NCBI GenBank assembly: GCA_022385805.1
Contig: MU277687.1
Span: 425,059-489,058 of the forward strand
Direction of reading: 5' to 3'
Origin: Pilatotrama ljubarskyi
Lineage: Eukaryota; Basidiomycota; Agaricomycetes; Polyporales; Polyporaceae
Length of the DNA: 64,000 bases
Shown: piece after piece, positions 11,640-22,249 of the stretch
Numbering within the stretch: position 1 is the first letter of the stretch
How the letters are laid out: every line of letters starts with the position of its first letter
The notes under the pieces: generated by a model
What the model was told of the DNA's origin: nothing
Database searches by the model: none
Seen by the model: only the letters and a program-made list of their open reading frames with translations
Position numbers and translations under genes: made by a program

Positions 11640-13005
11640 ATGTCTGAAGACGACCTGGATGCTCTCCTCGCTGCGAACGAGTTTCTCGAGGACATGGATG
11701 ATGAAGATCTCGAGGAGGATGAGGAGGAGGACACCCTCCTATCGGGATTTATGGTGGGAGGTGCTGCAGCGAGCAAGGCGATGCGAAACGAAGCCCGTCG
11801 CCGTCGGTACCTCAGGCGCAAGGAGCTGCTTCCCGACCCAAGGGAAGAGACGCCTTGGCAGAGACTCTACGCCTCCCGCAGCGATAGAGCATTCATCACT
11901 ACCATGGGCATCGACGTTGCAACATTTCATCACATTCTCGACGGAGGCTTCAGCTCACGCTGGGAGTCACAACCTGTTCAGCGCGTAGATGTCCAGCAGC
12001 TCGGTGTACCTCGTGTCTTGCGGCGCTCACTTGACGCAGCCGGTGCACTTGGCCTCGTTCTTCACTGGTTATCCTCGAGCATGCGCGAGACCGGCCTTCA
12101 GCAAATCTTTGCCCTTACCCCCGCAACCGCCAACCGTTATCTCCAAACTACCATTGATCTTCTCCATGACACCCTCCTTGAGCTCCCCGATGCTGTGATT
12201 TCCTGGCCAACGCTCGCAGAATTCCAGGAATACTCCGACATCATCTCTGCCTTGTACCCACTGCTTGTCGGAGCCTTTGGTACAGTCGATGGGCTCAAGC
12301 TTGCTGTCCAGGTCTCTGCCGATGAAGAGATCGAGAATGCAACCTACAACGGCTGGCTGCATGATCATTTCATCACAAATATCTTGTCGTTCTGCCCGAA
12401 AGGTGTGTCTCTGTGTAATGCATGCTGCAGTCGTTCTTGAGCTTGATTGCTATGCTATAGGGACACTCATACATGCCATCCTGAATGCTCCCGGGAGTTG
12501 GCACGATGCAAAAGTTGCTCGGGAACTCTATGAGCGTCTGTTAAACCACACACCTCCCGGATACTATCTCGTCGCCGATACTGCTTTCCCCCGGACCACG
12601 CCCGATATCCAGCAGCATATCCGCGCACCCGTAAAGTCTGACGACCCTCTTCCCGACGACCCCCGAGAGCGCCGGAGCTTTGTGCTGATGAGCCGCCAGC
12701 TGCTCAGTTGTCGTCAATCCGCCGAGTGGGGCATGCGGGAGATTCAAGGCTCATTTGGGCGACTACGGATTCCTCTCCCGATCGACAAGGCGCCCCAACG
12801 TCTCAAAATCCTCACGGTAATAGTTCGCATGCACCAAGTCCGTGTCCGACGGGTCGGGATCAGTGAGATTCGGAATGTGTATGTTCCAATCTGGCGAGAG
12901 GGCGATGAACTAACCAAACTTTGGTTTGAATGGGAGAAGATGCTGTTCTCAGAGATAAGGAGATTGGACAGGGTCTCAAAGTTCCATCATGTATCAGAGG
13001 ACTAG
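11640..13005 (+). CDS. Harbinger-family DDE transposase (DDE_Tnp_4 type)
   Basis: Two exons (11640-12402 and 12461-13005) join GAAAG to GGACAC and encode 435 residues. An in-frame ATG at 11499 would add 47. The N-terminus is strongly acidic (EDMDDEDLEEDEEED). A helical DNA-binding-like region follows, with GALGLVLHWLSSSMRETGLQ and ALTPATANRYL. The nuclease core shows the first Asp in FGTVDGLKL, then NAPGSWHDAKVA, the second Asp in YLVADTAFP, and the Glu in QSAEWGMREIQGSFGRLRIP. This is the layout of fungal DDE superfamily endonucleases. It lies within the terminal repeats and converges on the Myb-like gene. All expected catalytic residues are present. Which ATG is used is uncertain; the one at 11640 begins the clearly acidic domain. 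Confidence 0.88.
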
Positions 13006-13021
13006 AGAGGCATCGAAGGCC

Positions 13022-15006
13022 TTACATTGACACACTGTATGAATCCGATACATCATCTGCATAGCCCGAGTCAGATGAGATAGGCGCGCCTGAACCCGCT
13101 TGCGCAAGGCCAAAGTTGAGCATCATTTGCATGATGCGCAACTCATTCTGCAAGCGCGAGTTTTCCATTAGAAGCTCAGTCCGCTCACGGGACAAGTCTT
13201 CAACCCGTCTCCGGAGCTCCCTCAACTCCGCACGGTCATCACGAGATGCGAGGACGTTCGCCAACATCTCGAGTCGTTGGACCCGGGACTGCTCACGAGC
13301 GGCTTCACGCTCTGCTCGTGCACGAGGGTCGAGGTGCTCCTCTAGGGCTGCCAACAAGCTGCTGGCCCGTTGCCGATGGCGTAACGCAACATCTGCCCGT
13401 GTTGTCGAGCGCTCGCTTGACTGCTTGTGGTCTGCCTGTAGACAAAGAGTGTGAGCAACTAAAGGAATGGATGCATTGAGAGAAGACACACCCAAGACGC
13501 TTGATCAGGACACTCAGCCTTGCACCGCTTGCGTGGTCGAGTGTCATTCCCACAGTTGCCATCAGGCTCGCTGTCACTGTCTATGCCCTCGGATGCACCA
13601 CCCTCTTCAATACCACCACATGCAACTTCTTCGGCAGGTCCGCTGTCAGACTCGCCATCAGAGTCTGGTGAGACATCACGATCAGCTTCCCACTCGGGAG
13701 GAATGGGGTCGTCATCGACGATGCCGAGGCAGACGCGTCGCTCGATCTCGCGCTCAATGCGCTTCGCCTCACGAACGTCCGGTGGGCAGTCTGGATCACC
13801 CGTTGGCTTCTTTACGTTCACAAGCTACAGGCAAGAACTTAGCAGTGCTAGCCAAGCATGCACAAGAGACATACCTTGTAGTACTTTGTCCGCAGAGACT
13901 GGACGTCCCGTCGCGGTCGCCCACGGGTCGATGCATATGCATTATAGCCTGCGCAGACCCTCTCCCAACCATGCATACCAATAGGCATATGCGAACGGAC
14001 CAGGCGCAGGAGCTCTGTCACATCGGCAGATGAGAAGTTCATCACCCCCCGCCTTCGTCCACCACGCCGCCGAGGTGGAGGTAGCCCAGCACCTGAGGTG
14101 CTACGGGCAGTCGGTGTCACATCTGCAGCCTGCCGAGGATGAGTGTGCTGCTGAGAGGACGTCACCGAGGGCGCAGAAGATGTTGCGGCTCGACTGTGAG
14201 GGGTCGCAGCCGTCGAAGGCTCACTGCGGCGGCCACCGCCCCGCTTCCTCTTCTGTGGACGGATCTCCTGGTGCTGCTGTTGAGATGGAGGTTGGGAGGA
14301 GTGGGCAGCGACCTCGATGGACAAGGAAGGCTCTGTCGTGGGGCGACCCAGCGGGTGGGAGGGGGTAGCTGCCCGCTCAGTGAGACTCAAGGATGCACCC
14401 GGCGCATCAACGTCTGGCGGGTGTGCGTACAGCTGTAATGATGTGGGAGGGGGTTGCACCAAGGACGCAGCGGGCGACGGGATCTGGAGCGGCTGCGGAG
14501 GTGGAGGGACCTGACGGCGAGTGGCCGACCGCGTTTCGTAGCGTTTCGAGACATCTACATGATAAATTATGAGCCTAGAACATACTGCAAATGCGTATAG
14601 AGACGTACCGGATGTTGCGGCAGGTTGTGGCATTGAGCTTGCGGGGCTGCTGCCGCTGCCAGCGGGAGTACCAACAGCGGGCGCTTCAAGTGGCGGCACG
14701 AGCTCTTCGGTAGCGGACAGATCTCCTGTGAACCATCATCAGTGCACATCCCGTGCAATGCAGATTCAGCTGCATACCGGGAAGTAATGCAGCGGCTTGC
14801 GGGAAGCTCCATTGTTGCATCTCGAAGCTGGGATCTGGTGGATGTCAGCCCAGTCGCAGTGAGCCAAAAGAACTAAGAAAAGACCTCACCGTATCCAAAG
14901 AGCTCACCGCTGCCTTGTGACCCCGATGGGGCAGGAGCAGCAGAACCCTGCGTACTCGATGGCCAAAGTGGATCGTAGAAAGGAGACGACATCTGTCGGT
15001 TGTGCA
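13022..15006 (-). CDS. Myb/SANT-like accessory protein of the Harbinger element
   Basis: Six exons splice in frame from an ATG at 15006 (MHNRQMSSPFYDPLWP) to the stop at 13022, giving about 565 residues. After a Pro/Ser-rich leader comes a Myb/SANT-like domain: MNFSSADVTELLRLVRSHMP, GMHGWERVCAGYNAYASTRG, and RPRRDVQSLRTKYYK. It is spliced directly to LVNVKKPTGDPDCPPDVREA, then KRIEREIERR. This arrangement matches the Myb-like domain often seen in basidiomycete Harbinger partners. An acidic region follows, then a C-terminal coiled coil (RVQRLEMLANVLASRDDRAE, LRELRRRVEDLSRERTEL, ENSRLQNELRIMQMML) that probably mediates oligomerisation. In plant and animal Harbingers the partner recruits the transposase to the ends and to the nucleus; the same role is inferred here. 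Splice sites are all GT-AG. Confidence 0.85.
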
Positions 15007-15331
15007 TTAGCAGGCTATAGCTTCCGGTGCCCAGATTCATCCCCAAACCGATCAGAGAGATGTGGGAGACCTACAATGAGTGTGTGGAGGCTCAGGAGCC
15101 AGAAATAAGGTATATACAGAAGGGCAAGGGGTATAGACAACGTGCAAGCAGTGGTTGTTGACGTGTTGAAGTTGTGAGGACGCGTCGTCGAGTTCACGCG
15201 TCTCGACGCCCATTTAGGCGCTCATACAGATCTCGAGATCGTTGTTACATCCCAAATTGGGGAGGTATCCGCTTGCCGAGGGGCTCGGCACGACTCGTTG
15301 TGGGCGCGCAAGGCCATGATATGCGCGTCTG

Positions 15332-15369
15332 GAATCTGGAAGGGGGGGTCCCCCCCCCCTTCCAGATTC
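15332..15369. repeat. Perfect 17 bp inverted repeat with 4 nt loop inside the transposon
   Basis: The left arm at 15332-15348 (GAATCTGGAAGGGGGGG) is fully complementary to 15353-15369, with the loop at 15349-15352. The arm begins with GAATCTGGA, which also occurs at 11374-11382 next to the left terminal repeat and at 15466-15474 next to the right one. It lies in the 5' region of the Myb-like gene. Confidence 0.85.
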
Positions 15370-15480
15370 TGGGTCTCCACGGGCGCTTGACTCGTTAAGC
15401 GAACTTTGGAAAACCTGGTCGGAGTTTCAAAATGTCACGCTGAAAATTCGAGACACTCGTATTTGGAATCTGGACGTTCC

Positions 15481-15515
15481 AGAACTGTATCCAGACGGCC
15501 TACGGATAGTCACCC
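15481..15515 (-). repeat. Right terminal inverted repeat
   Basis: The outer 17 bp (15499-15515) are the exact reverse complement of the left terminus. The copy of the ACT duplication follows at 15516-15518. Confidence 0.88.
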
Positions 15516-15518
15516 ACT

Positions 15519-15971
15519 GTGCTAATCTGAGTAAGCGTGCGCAGCTCCTTGAATTGCAGAGTACAGTGTGGATGTAAGCGCAGAGATCCCTGCTTACAAA
15601 GGAGCATTTGTTATCCACTTCCAGCCAGGCAACTTCATAAGCGGACTACTTGCTCAGGACCTGATGCAGCCTTGTAAACAGTTCGTTGACAGCAGTCCAA
15701 CGTTGAGTTCGGTTTAGGTCAAATTGCAAGCGCGTTCAGGATGGGAACACAGGCTATTGCCCCTCGCGAGTGCGTTCTCCTCCTACCTGACAGTGTCTCA
15801 AGCAGCTCCTGAACACCATGACTGCGACCAGTCCCGGAGGAACTTTGCAGAAAGCGCCCGCGCGCCTCTCAACGAGAGGGATAATGATCACCGGTCGACC
15901 TGGATCGACTTACGGCCGGGCAAATATCCTCGTTGCCATTCGGTCCAGCTCTTGCGGACACTGCCGCGGAA
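15519..15971. other. Intergenic, no gene seen
   Basis: This region lies between the transposon and the 3' end of the dehydrogenase gene. No motif or frame of note was found. Confidence 0.45.
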
Positions 15972-17196
15972 TCAAAGCCCCAGGTCCTTCCGTTCATTCA
16001 GGAGGCGCCCCTCCATGCCACCTTCGATCATCAAGACCTGGCCCGTAATGTGTCCTGAGAGAGACGGCGAGGACATGATGACGACTTGGCCAGCTACATC
16101 TTCCGGCGTGGCCACCTTCTTCAGTGGAGTGCTGCGCAAGTCCGCGTTACCGTTGATGAGGATGTGCTCGTGGCGGAAGTCACTCACGTAGCCAGCGCTC
16201 GGTACACGACATTGGGGTCCTTGAGCGACTCCTCTGCCATGGGGGTCTTCACCCATCCTGCAGCATGTTTCAGTAGACCTCAACACGGCACAGAGGAACC
16301 GTACCTGGAGCAATCGCGTTGACCCGCCCTCTGGGAGCAATCTTGACGATCTCGTTCTTCAGGCTGAGGCACAGCCCATACATCATCGCTGTCCAAGGCA
16401 CATGCGTTCAGCGTTCCTCAACCCCACCCTCCAGTCCGTCTTGATACTCACCGCTCTTGGTAGCAGAATAGTCTGCGTGTCCGGCCTCACCGTACTTGCC
16501 CGCCGTGCTCCCAATCAATATGATCGCAGCCTTCTCCTTTTCACCGTCCCCCGCCTTCTCCAGCCCACGCAGATACTCCCGCGCAACCAGGAACGACGAA
16601 GTCAAGTTCGTACTGAACGTCGACTCCCACTGCTCCAGCGACATCTGCGCAACGGGCACGTCCCTGGTCTCGTAGTACGCATGGTTGATCACCACGACCT
16701 GCACCACGCCGAACCCGTTCAGCGGGTCAGCTGCCGACACGAAGAGTCTCTGGACGTCCGCCTCGCGCTTCAGGTCTGCTTGGAGCGCACGCAGGCGTGA
16801 TGGGCCAAACTCCGCGAGCAGCGGCTCTAGCGGGGCCGACTTGGTGTTGTAGTGCGCAGTGACGCGTGCGCCGACCTCTGTTTCGCATGCATCAGCGTTG
16901 TCCGACGGCGCAATGGCAGGGAATAACGGAAAACCAATGGCAGGGAACGCGAGATCAATGCAAATAGTACTGGGTCAGGAGCAGCGATGATGAAACAGGC
17001 ACTGAGCCCTATAGATGACTGGAAGGATGGGATACTGACGGAGAAAGCTTCGCGCGGTGGCAAGGCCAATACCGCCGCTTGCGCCTGGGGATCCAAGGAG
17101 TACGTGTGTCAGGAGACATTCTTATTGACTGGTGTGATCACTGAAGTCGGACGTACCTGTAATTAGGACATGGACGTCTCGGAGGCCGAAATCCAT
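15972..17196 (-). CDS. Short-chain dehydrogenase/reductase
   Basis: This classical SDR uses NAD(P)H; the substrate is unknown. The start at 17196 gives MDFGLRDVHVLITG. An intron then splits the nucleotide-binding motif, and joining gives TGASGGIGLATARSFL (TGxxxGxG). Next come VGARVTAHYN, the ADL motif in ALQADLKRE, and the NAG-equivalent VVVINHAYYETRD. The catalytic block is IILIGSTAGKYGEAGHADYS followed by ATKS (Ser, YxxxK). After another intron come RVNAIAPGWVKTPMAEESL and GQVLMIEGG. The C-terminus ends at the stop 15972-15974. Introns lie near 17055-17155, 16880-17040, 16390-16450 and 16170-16310. All canonical residues are present, so it should be an active enzyme of about 270 residues. 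Confidence 0.87.
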
Positions 17197-18135
17197 GCTC
17201 TTCACTGTCGGTTAGCACTGTGCTACCTGGTATGATCTGCTCGAGTGCAAGCTCGTCACCGCTCAAGGAGGGTGGCACCGTTCACTCCATCGATGAAGCT
17301 TTGTCCTCACGGGAGCGGACTGACTCACGCAGTTCCGTCCAACTCCGATGACGCAGGGAAGGCCTCAAGTTGTTCCCAGTATCAAGGTATATATAGTGGA
17401 TCCGAAGATTATTTACAACCTAGAAGTCTGCAGGAGAGACCAATGCGTGAGTGCATGCACGCCATCGTACAAGCCGTGAATCGAGCATACCGCTTGGAGT
17501 TGCGATATGTAGTGGCCTGCTGACTCTCGTTCTAGAACGCGAATCCGCTACGTAGAATACACTGTGTACAGGTTCAGCTGGGATATGCTTGATACGTGAG
17601 ACGTGGAGTGGGACTTGTCATCTGAGGTATCGCCGTGCATTGTAACTGTAGAGAATACGAGACTGCAATATGTATGACTGAATAAGGGTACGAGATGCTC
17701 AACACTCAGAGGACGAAAACAATGTCCAACTAAGGACTTGTGATACGACCACAGGGGCGGTGCGAGGACAAGACTCGTGAGTGGTCGTGAAGCACGTCTT
17801 GGCGGCGAGAGAGCGAGGAGGTAGAGGTCCGGGAGACTAGAGGCGAGGAAATGCTGATGATACAACGATCCAAGTGGAACGGCTTGAAATAGCGATGAGC
17901 GGTGCGACGACAAGGATGTACTTCGTGTTAGTGCGGGTATCGGTAGTCCAGGATGGGATGGGATTCGATGGGATGAAGATGCAAGAGAGATGAGAATGTG
18001 TATGCGATGTCCAAAGATGCGTGACTTGAGATGAGATGCAAATGTGAGATGGACGTCCGTCACGGTAAATGCGACGCGGGCAGGGCAAGCTTATCGTCCG
18101 CCGCGCGCGAGGAGAGAGCGCCGCTCAACGTGCTC
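17197..18135. other. Intergenic, no gene seen
   Basis: This stretch is the upstream side of the dehydrogenase gene and the downstream side of the OTU gene. It contains several GATGAG/GATGGG repeats between 17940 and 18060. The frames here are Ser/His-rich translations of low-complexity DNA, without a family match. Confidence 0.45.
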
Positions 18136-19856
18136 TTATATCTTCAGCTCCCGGAACCCACGGACGTCCAGCCGTCCTGTCCCGTTCTTACGCCACTCAG
18201 CGTTCGCCTCGCGGTCTTCCTCGGACGTCTCGCCCGCCACCGGCTTGCTCCCCGACTTCTGGAACTTCCCGCCAGGGATGACGATCTTGCCTGCACTCCG
18301 TGTCCGCGCAGTCGTGCGCGCCACAGACGCTGCCCGAGGCTTTGGCAAGCCCAACCTCTTCCGCTGGCGGCGTGTAAGGGGCTTCTCGGCTGGAGGATCG
18401 GGCGGCGGTGGCGTCGGCTCCGGCGAAGAGAGCGAAGATAGGGAGCTCACTGACTCCGCCGATGACCCTGTTGCAGACAGATCAGGGGTGTCCATGTCAT
18501 CCGTGTCCATGCTGAGGTCCTTGCCAGCGAGGGCCGACAGCGCTGGGGACTCGGTATTCAGCGTGGAAGCAGGTCGAGATGAACTCTTAGCACGCTTAGC
18601 AGCGCTCTGTGAGCTCTCCGATGCCGCCTGTGACGACGCCGATGACTCGTCGAACGTCCGCTTCGGTGAACGGTACGAATGGGGTTCCAACGAGGAGACG
18701 CCCGGGAAAGCGGATACCCGCGACGAAGGTGCAGTGGATGGTGGCGGAGAAGGAGAAGCGGAGCCTGGTAGGGGGATCTGCGAAGGTGTGGGAGGTAGCG
18801 TGTCGTGCTCCGATTGAGCCAGCACCGACGCGACCGTCTTCTTGGCTTCTCGCTTCGGGGCTTTGACCGGCTTGGCCTTAACCTTGGAAGCAGGTTTCTT
18901 TGACGGTGACGAAGGTGGTTCTTCGTCTGGCGCTGGCATTTCAACTACGTTCGGTAGACCGGTGTGCGGACCTCGAAGGTTCCTAATTGATGAGAAGTGC
19001 TCCCAATCATGGTAGCTGTTATGCTGGTCAGGCACTATAGGATTGGGACACACATGCAGGGACGTACGCAACGTAGACGGTCCCTTGAGTGGTCGACACC
19101 TCCACATCATCCGAGGTACTCTTCTCCGAAGCGGAACGGAGGCGTTCTCGCCTTTGGCGACGCTTCTCGCGACTGTCAAGGGTGGAATCCTCGCGAGGAG
19201 TGGATGACTCCGCCTGAGAGACCTCGTCCGTGAAATCTCCGCCAGCATCCCACTCAATAACATAGACGAGCCCAGGCTGAATGACCTTGACATTCCTCTT
19301 CGTCATATGTGCGAATGCCGACAGCTCGAGATGGCCTCCATATGTCGCTGTCGCAAGCCCAGTCAGAACGTCAGACACAGCAGTAGACAATTCGCCCAGG
19401 TACCTTGTTGGCGCATACAGGATAAGTGATGTTCGAGGCCCCGCTCATCCTCAACGAAGGGCGCGTAGCGCTCCTTATGGGACTCGATCCAGTCGCATAT
19501 ATCTTGCCTCAGCTTGAGGTGGTGTGACGGCGTGCCGTACAGTTGATCGGAAAGCGCCCTGAAGAGACAGTTCCCGTCGCCGATCGTGTGTGCTGCATAG
19601 AGGCCTAGCTGGCGTAGCTGGGCATCCAGCATCTGACTATTCTCCTCAGGGTTGGTCACGATGGGCTGAAGGCGCAAGATGACCATAAACATGTGGTCGA
19701 GCGACGATAACGATCTGACCGCTCACCTTCCCCCTGCTCCTCGTCGTGCGGGACCGCACTGGGACGCTAAGCGATCAGTCATCGGAGGACGACAGTCCAC
19801 ACGATGGACTCACTCTGCGGGGCCTGGCGAGCGTGCTTTCGCTTCGGGGGACCCAT
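18136..19856 (-). CDS. OTU-domain deubiquitinase (OTUD3-like)
   Basis: This OTU cysteine protease removes ubiquitin from substrates. The start at 19856 reads MGPPKRKHARQAPQ. Two small introns join it to MRSRTTRSRGK, and then to the catalytic exon. That exon carries LGLYAAHTIGDGNCLFRALS, in which the Asp and Cys are the catalytic pair, followed by DQLYG and RQDICDWIESHKERYAPF. A further exon gives ATYGGHLELSAFAHMTKRNV and KVIQPG. The catalytic His is in YHDWEHFSSIRN, reached across another intron. The OTU fold therefore covers roughly residues 35-260. The rest is a Lys/Pro/Ser-rich tail, with KPASKVKAKPVKAPKREAKK and RRQRKRLGLPKPRAASVART, likely disordered and basic. It ends DVRGFRELKI at 18136. 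The catalytic triad appears complete. Confidence 0.86.
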
Positions 19857-20735
19857 ATATGAGAGTGTTGTTCGTGCTCGTTGTCGTTGTCGGTGGGGTC
19901 GAGGTGGTTGAAAACCAACCGGCAAAGCGGTGTTCCGGGGTCTCGGGAGTGATGGACTTCGGACACCACTATAGCCACAACGTGGCCACCTCGCGGCGCT
20001 GATGGCGTCTTGTTCTCTCTGGCGGTGGGAGTCCGCTGGATGCAGAAAGACAGCAGCGCAACAAGTAGAACGTGTTCCAGATGTATAGGGCAAGAGGAAG
20101 ATGCCAGCAGAATGAGCTGCAGGGCGCACAGCGTGTGCCAGAACTGTGCAGAATCACTGATCTGGCCGAGTCCGGGCGTCAGCATTTATGGCGGAGCTGT
20201 CTTTGCTGTGGGCAGTTTGGAGCGCCGACTGTTCCACCGACGGGGCGCCAGAGGCGGGCCGATCGCAGCGTCGGGGCCCGGGTGGCGGAGGCGGAGGAGC
20301 GACTCGGTGTCTCGCTGCGGTGGGCACGTCGTCCACGACGTCGACAACGCCTGTCTCATCAATACTGTACTCGTCACGACGCACGCAGGTCGGTATGTCG
20401 CTCTTCTGCTATTGAACTACACGGGACTGATATACTCTACTGCGTTCCCACGTAGGTGTGTCGAGCCTGCGGATCGCACTACTGTGGCTGCGTGGAGACA
20501 TTCCTCCCAGGCCCTTCTATCTCGACGTTGACTACGCCGTGCTTGCCTCTGTCCTTGCCCGCAGTTGCTTCTGAACTCAGACGGCCACCTCGCTATTGAT
20601 CCCTGCGCAATCCGCAGCATCGCGCGTCCCAACCGTCCACGGAAACTCGGATCTTTCTCAACCCAATCGCAATCAGTCACAAGTAGCCTCGCCTGGCGTC
20701 CTAAATACCCGCTCGCTCCTTGTATTTCTACCACG
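19857..20735. other. Divergent promoter region, possible unrecognised exon fragments
   Basis: This is about 880 bp between two divergently transcribed genes. Plus-strand translations contain small cysteine clusters (CRAHSVCQNC near 20115, VCRACGSHYCGC near 20457), but no start, splice pattern or known zinc-finger spacing connects them. It is treated as non-coding. Confidence 0.4.
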
Positions 20736-21912
20736 ATGGTCATCCTGGACGAGAAGATGATGCTTCCCCCGCCCCCTCCCTACATCGAGGCTGGCCCCGT
20801 CAGCCCCCCGCCCTTCCCGGTGCAAAACCGACCCCCGCCGACACTGGTCACACTGCCCCCGCACCTCCTGCTGCGCGTCGTGTATGAAACGTTCACGCAA
20901 GGAGAATTCAAGAAGCAACGCAAGGTCTTGTACTGGTTGACGATGAGCCTAAGGCTCGTCAGTCGAGCGCTGTATATCGGTGAGCAACATTCCCTATCCC
21001 CTCGGGGAGAGGAAGATGGCGCCCACGCTTGTCGAGGGGTGCACGCCGACGCTCAGACCCGTCGATGTTCACACCGGACGACAAACATATCGAGCTACAT
21101 GCGCTGTATCGCCCCTCTTCTGTACCAATCATGTAGTACAAGAGGCAAATACAGTGACGTGTTCGTAGGCTCCATGCCTCTCCCGTTCGAAGCATCGCGC
21201 TGGAGTATCCCGTCGGACTCCCAGAACTGACATCATACCATCCGCAGCCTGCATGCACGTCCTACGCTCCGCATACCTCCCCGTCTACGCCTCGCTCGTC
21301 CGACCTCCATATACCTCCGACCCCTTCCCGCTTTCGCTGCCCGACAGCCCCTTCGCATCCTACGTCTCCTCCTCATCCCCCCTATCCTCATCGCTCCTTC
21401 CGCTGCAATCAGTGCAGCGTGAGACCCGCGTGCTCGACCTCTTCATCGCACTCAAGGTGCGCGAGGACGTGTGGGCTGACGACTCGGAGCTCCACCTCGA
21501 GCGCGAGGAGAGCTTCAAGGACCTCTTTGACCTCATGCAGCCCCGCGCCCGGCTCGAGGACCTCATCCGCCACTACGGCCGGCGCGAGGGCGTCATCTCC
21601 GTCCCGTCCACCTCGGGCACCACTCCAGTCATGTCGTCTCCGTGCTCGAAGAAGAGCGCGAACGGCTCGATGGATTCCTCGGGCAGGAGCAAAGGCATGA
21701 GCCGGAACACACCTGTGATGTTGCCTTTCCACGCCATATCGGTGTCCTTCTCCCCGAGGTCCGTCGGCGTGGTGCTCCTGACGAAAGAGCGGAAGAAGAC
21801 CATCGTGCAGATTCCGCGGACGAGGGAGGAATCGTTGGAGCACTCTGCGAGGAAGCTCGTTTGGGACTTGAAGGATTGGATCGCTGCCAATCCCAATCAT
21901 GGCATCCGTTGA
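20736..21912 (+). CDS. Conserved-looking hypothetical protein, function unknown
   Basis: The start at 20736 gives MVILDEKMMLPPPPPYIEAG and a proline-rich leader. Then comes LVTLPPHLLLRVVYETFTQG, which faintly recalls an F-box-like first helix. A 265 nt intron (20982-21246) joins LVSRALYI to ACMHVLRSAYLPVYASLVRP. The remainder includes a Ser-rich loop, a charged helical region (LDLFIALKVREDVWADDSEL and LERE repeats), and a compact C-terminal part with LPFHAISVSFSPRSVGVVLL and LVWDLKDWIAANPNHGIR before the stop at 21912. The protein has about 300 residues with no signal peptide or membrane helix. The long intron and the well-ordered C-terminus suggest a real gene. No family was recognised, and the F-box idea is only a guess. 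Confidence 0.68.
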
Positions 21913-22249
21913 ACATGAGATTCGACGTCGCAAGTCAATTCCTATATACCATGTGGATCGGATGTATCAGCACGGAGTCCTTGTATTAGTACGTTGTACT
22001 TCATAGGAACATATCCTGTCATGTAAACATTACCCTTCCTCCGGACGCCTTCAGTCTTCGGAGTGGTCATAAACATCAGCATGTAATCATAACAACAGTA
22101 CATAAACACATCCAAGTCTGAGTATGTAATAGTGTCCTCCTACGCTACATATACATCCGCCGTCTCCCATAGGTGCGCCAGAGGCGCTGGCTCGTAGGTC
22201 TTCAGCGCGGCTGCCCAAGCGGCTGCAAGCCAGAGCTCAGCTCTCGCTC
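21913..22249. other. Convergent intergenic stretch, no gene seen
   Basis: This AT-richer stretch lies between two converging genes, with several CATAAACA/CATGTAA elements. It is likely 3' untranslated and polyadenylation sequence. Confidence 0.5.

Larger units (their letters stand above)
11357..15515. mobile_element. Complete PIF/Harbinger-type DNA transposon, 4,159 bp
   Basis: Both ends carry the 17 bp inverted repeat GGGTGACTATCCGTAGG (11357-11373, and its reverse complement at 15499-15515), flanked by a 3 bp ACT duplication. The similarity continues inward: TCTGGACACAGTTCT at 11377-11391 matches the reverse complement of 15481-15495 at 14 of 15 positions. Inside are two convergent intron-bearing genes: a DDE transposase on the plus strand and a Myb/SANT-like protein on the minus strand, with stop codons 16 bp apart. 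This two-gene design is that of autonomous Harbinger elements. No internal stop or frameshift was found in either model, so the copy looks recent and possibly competent. Confidence 0.9.

Noticed and set aside
13467..14438. Plus-strand frames inside the transposon
   Set aside because: They are antisense to the well-supported Myb-like gene and rich in Arg/His/Cys from shadow reading.
20060..20535. Cysteine clusters suggesting a zinc-finger gene
   Set aside because: The clusters lie in different frames, no plausible splice joins them, and the spacing fits no known finger.
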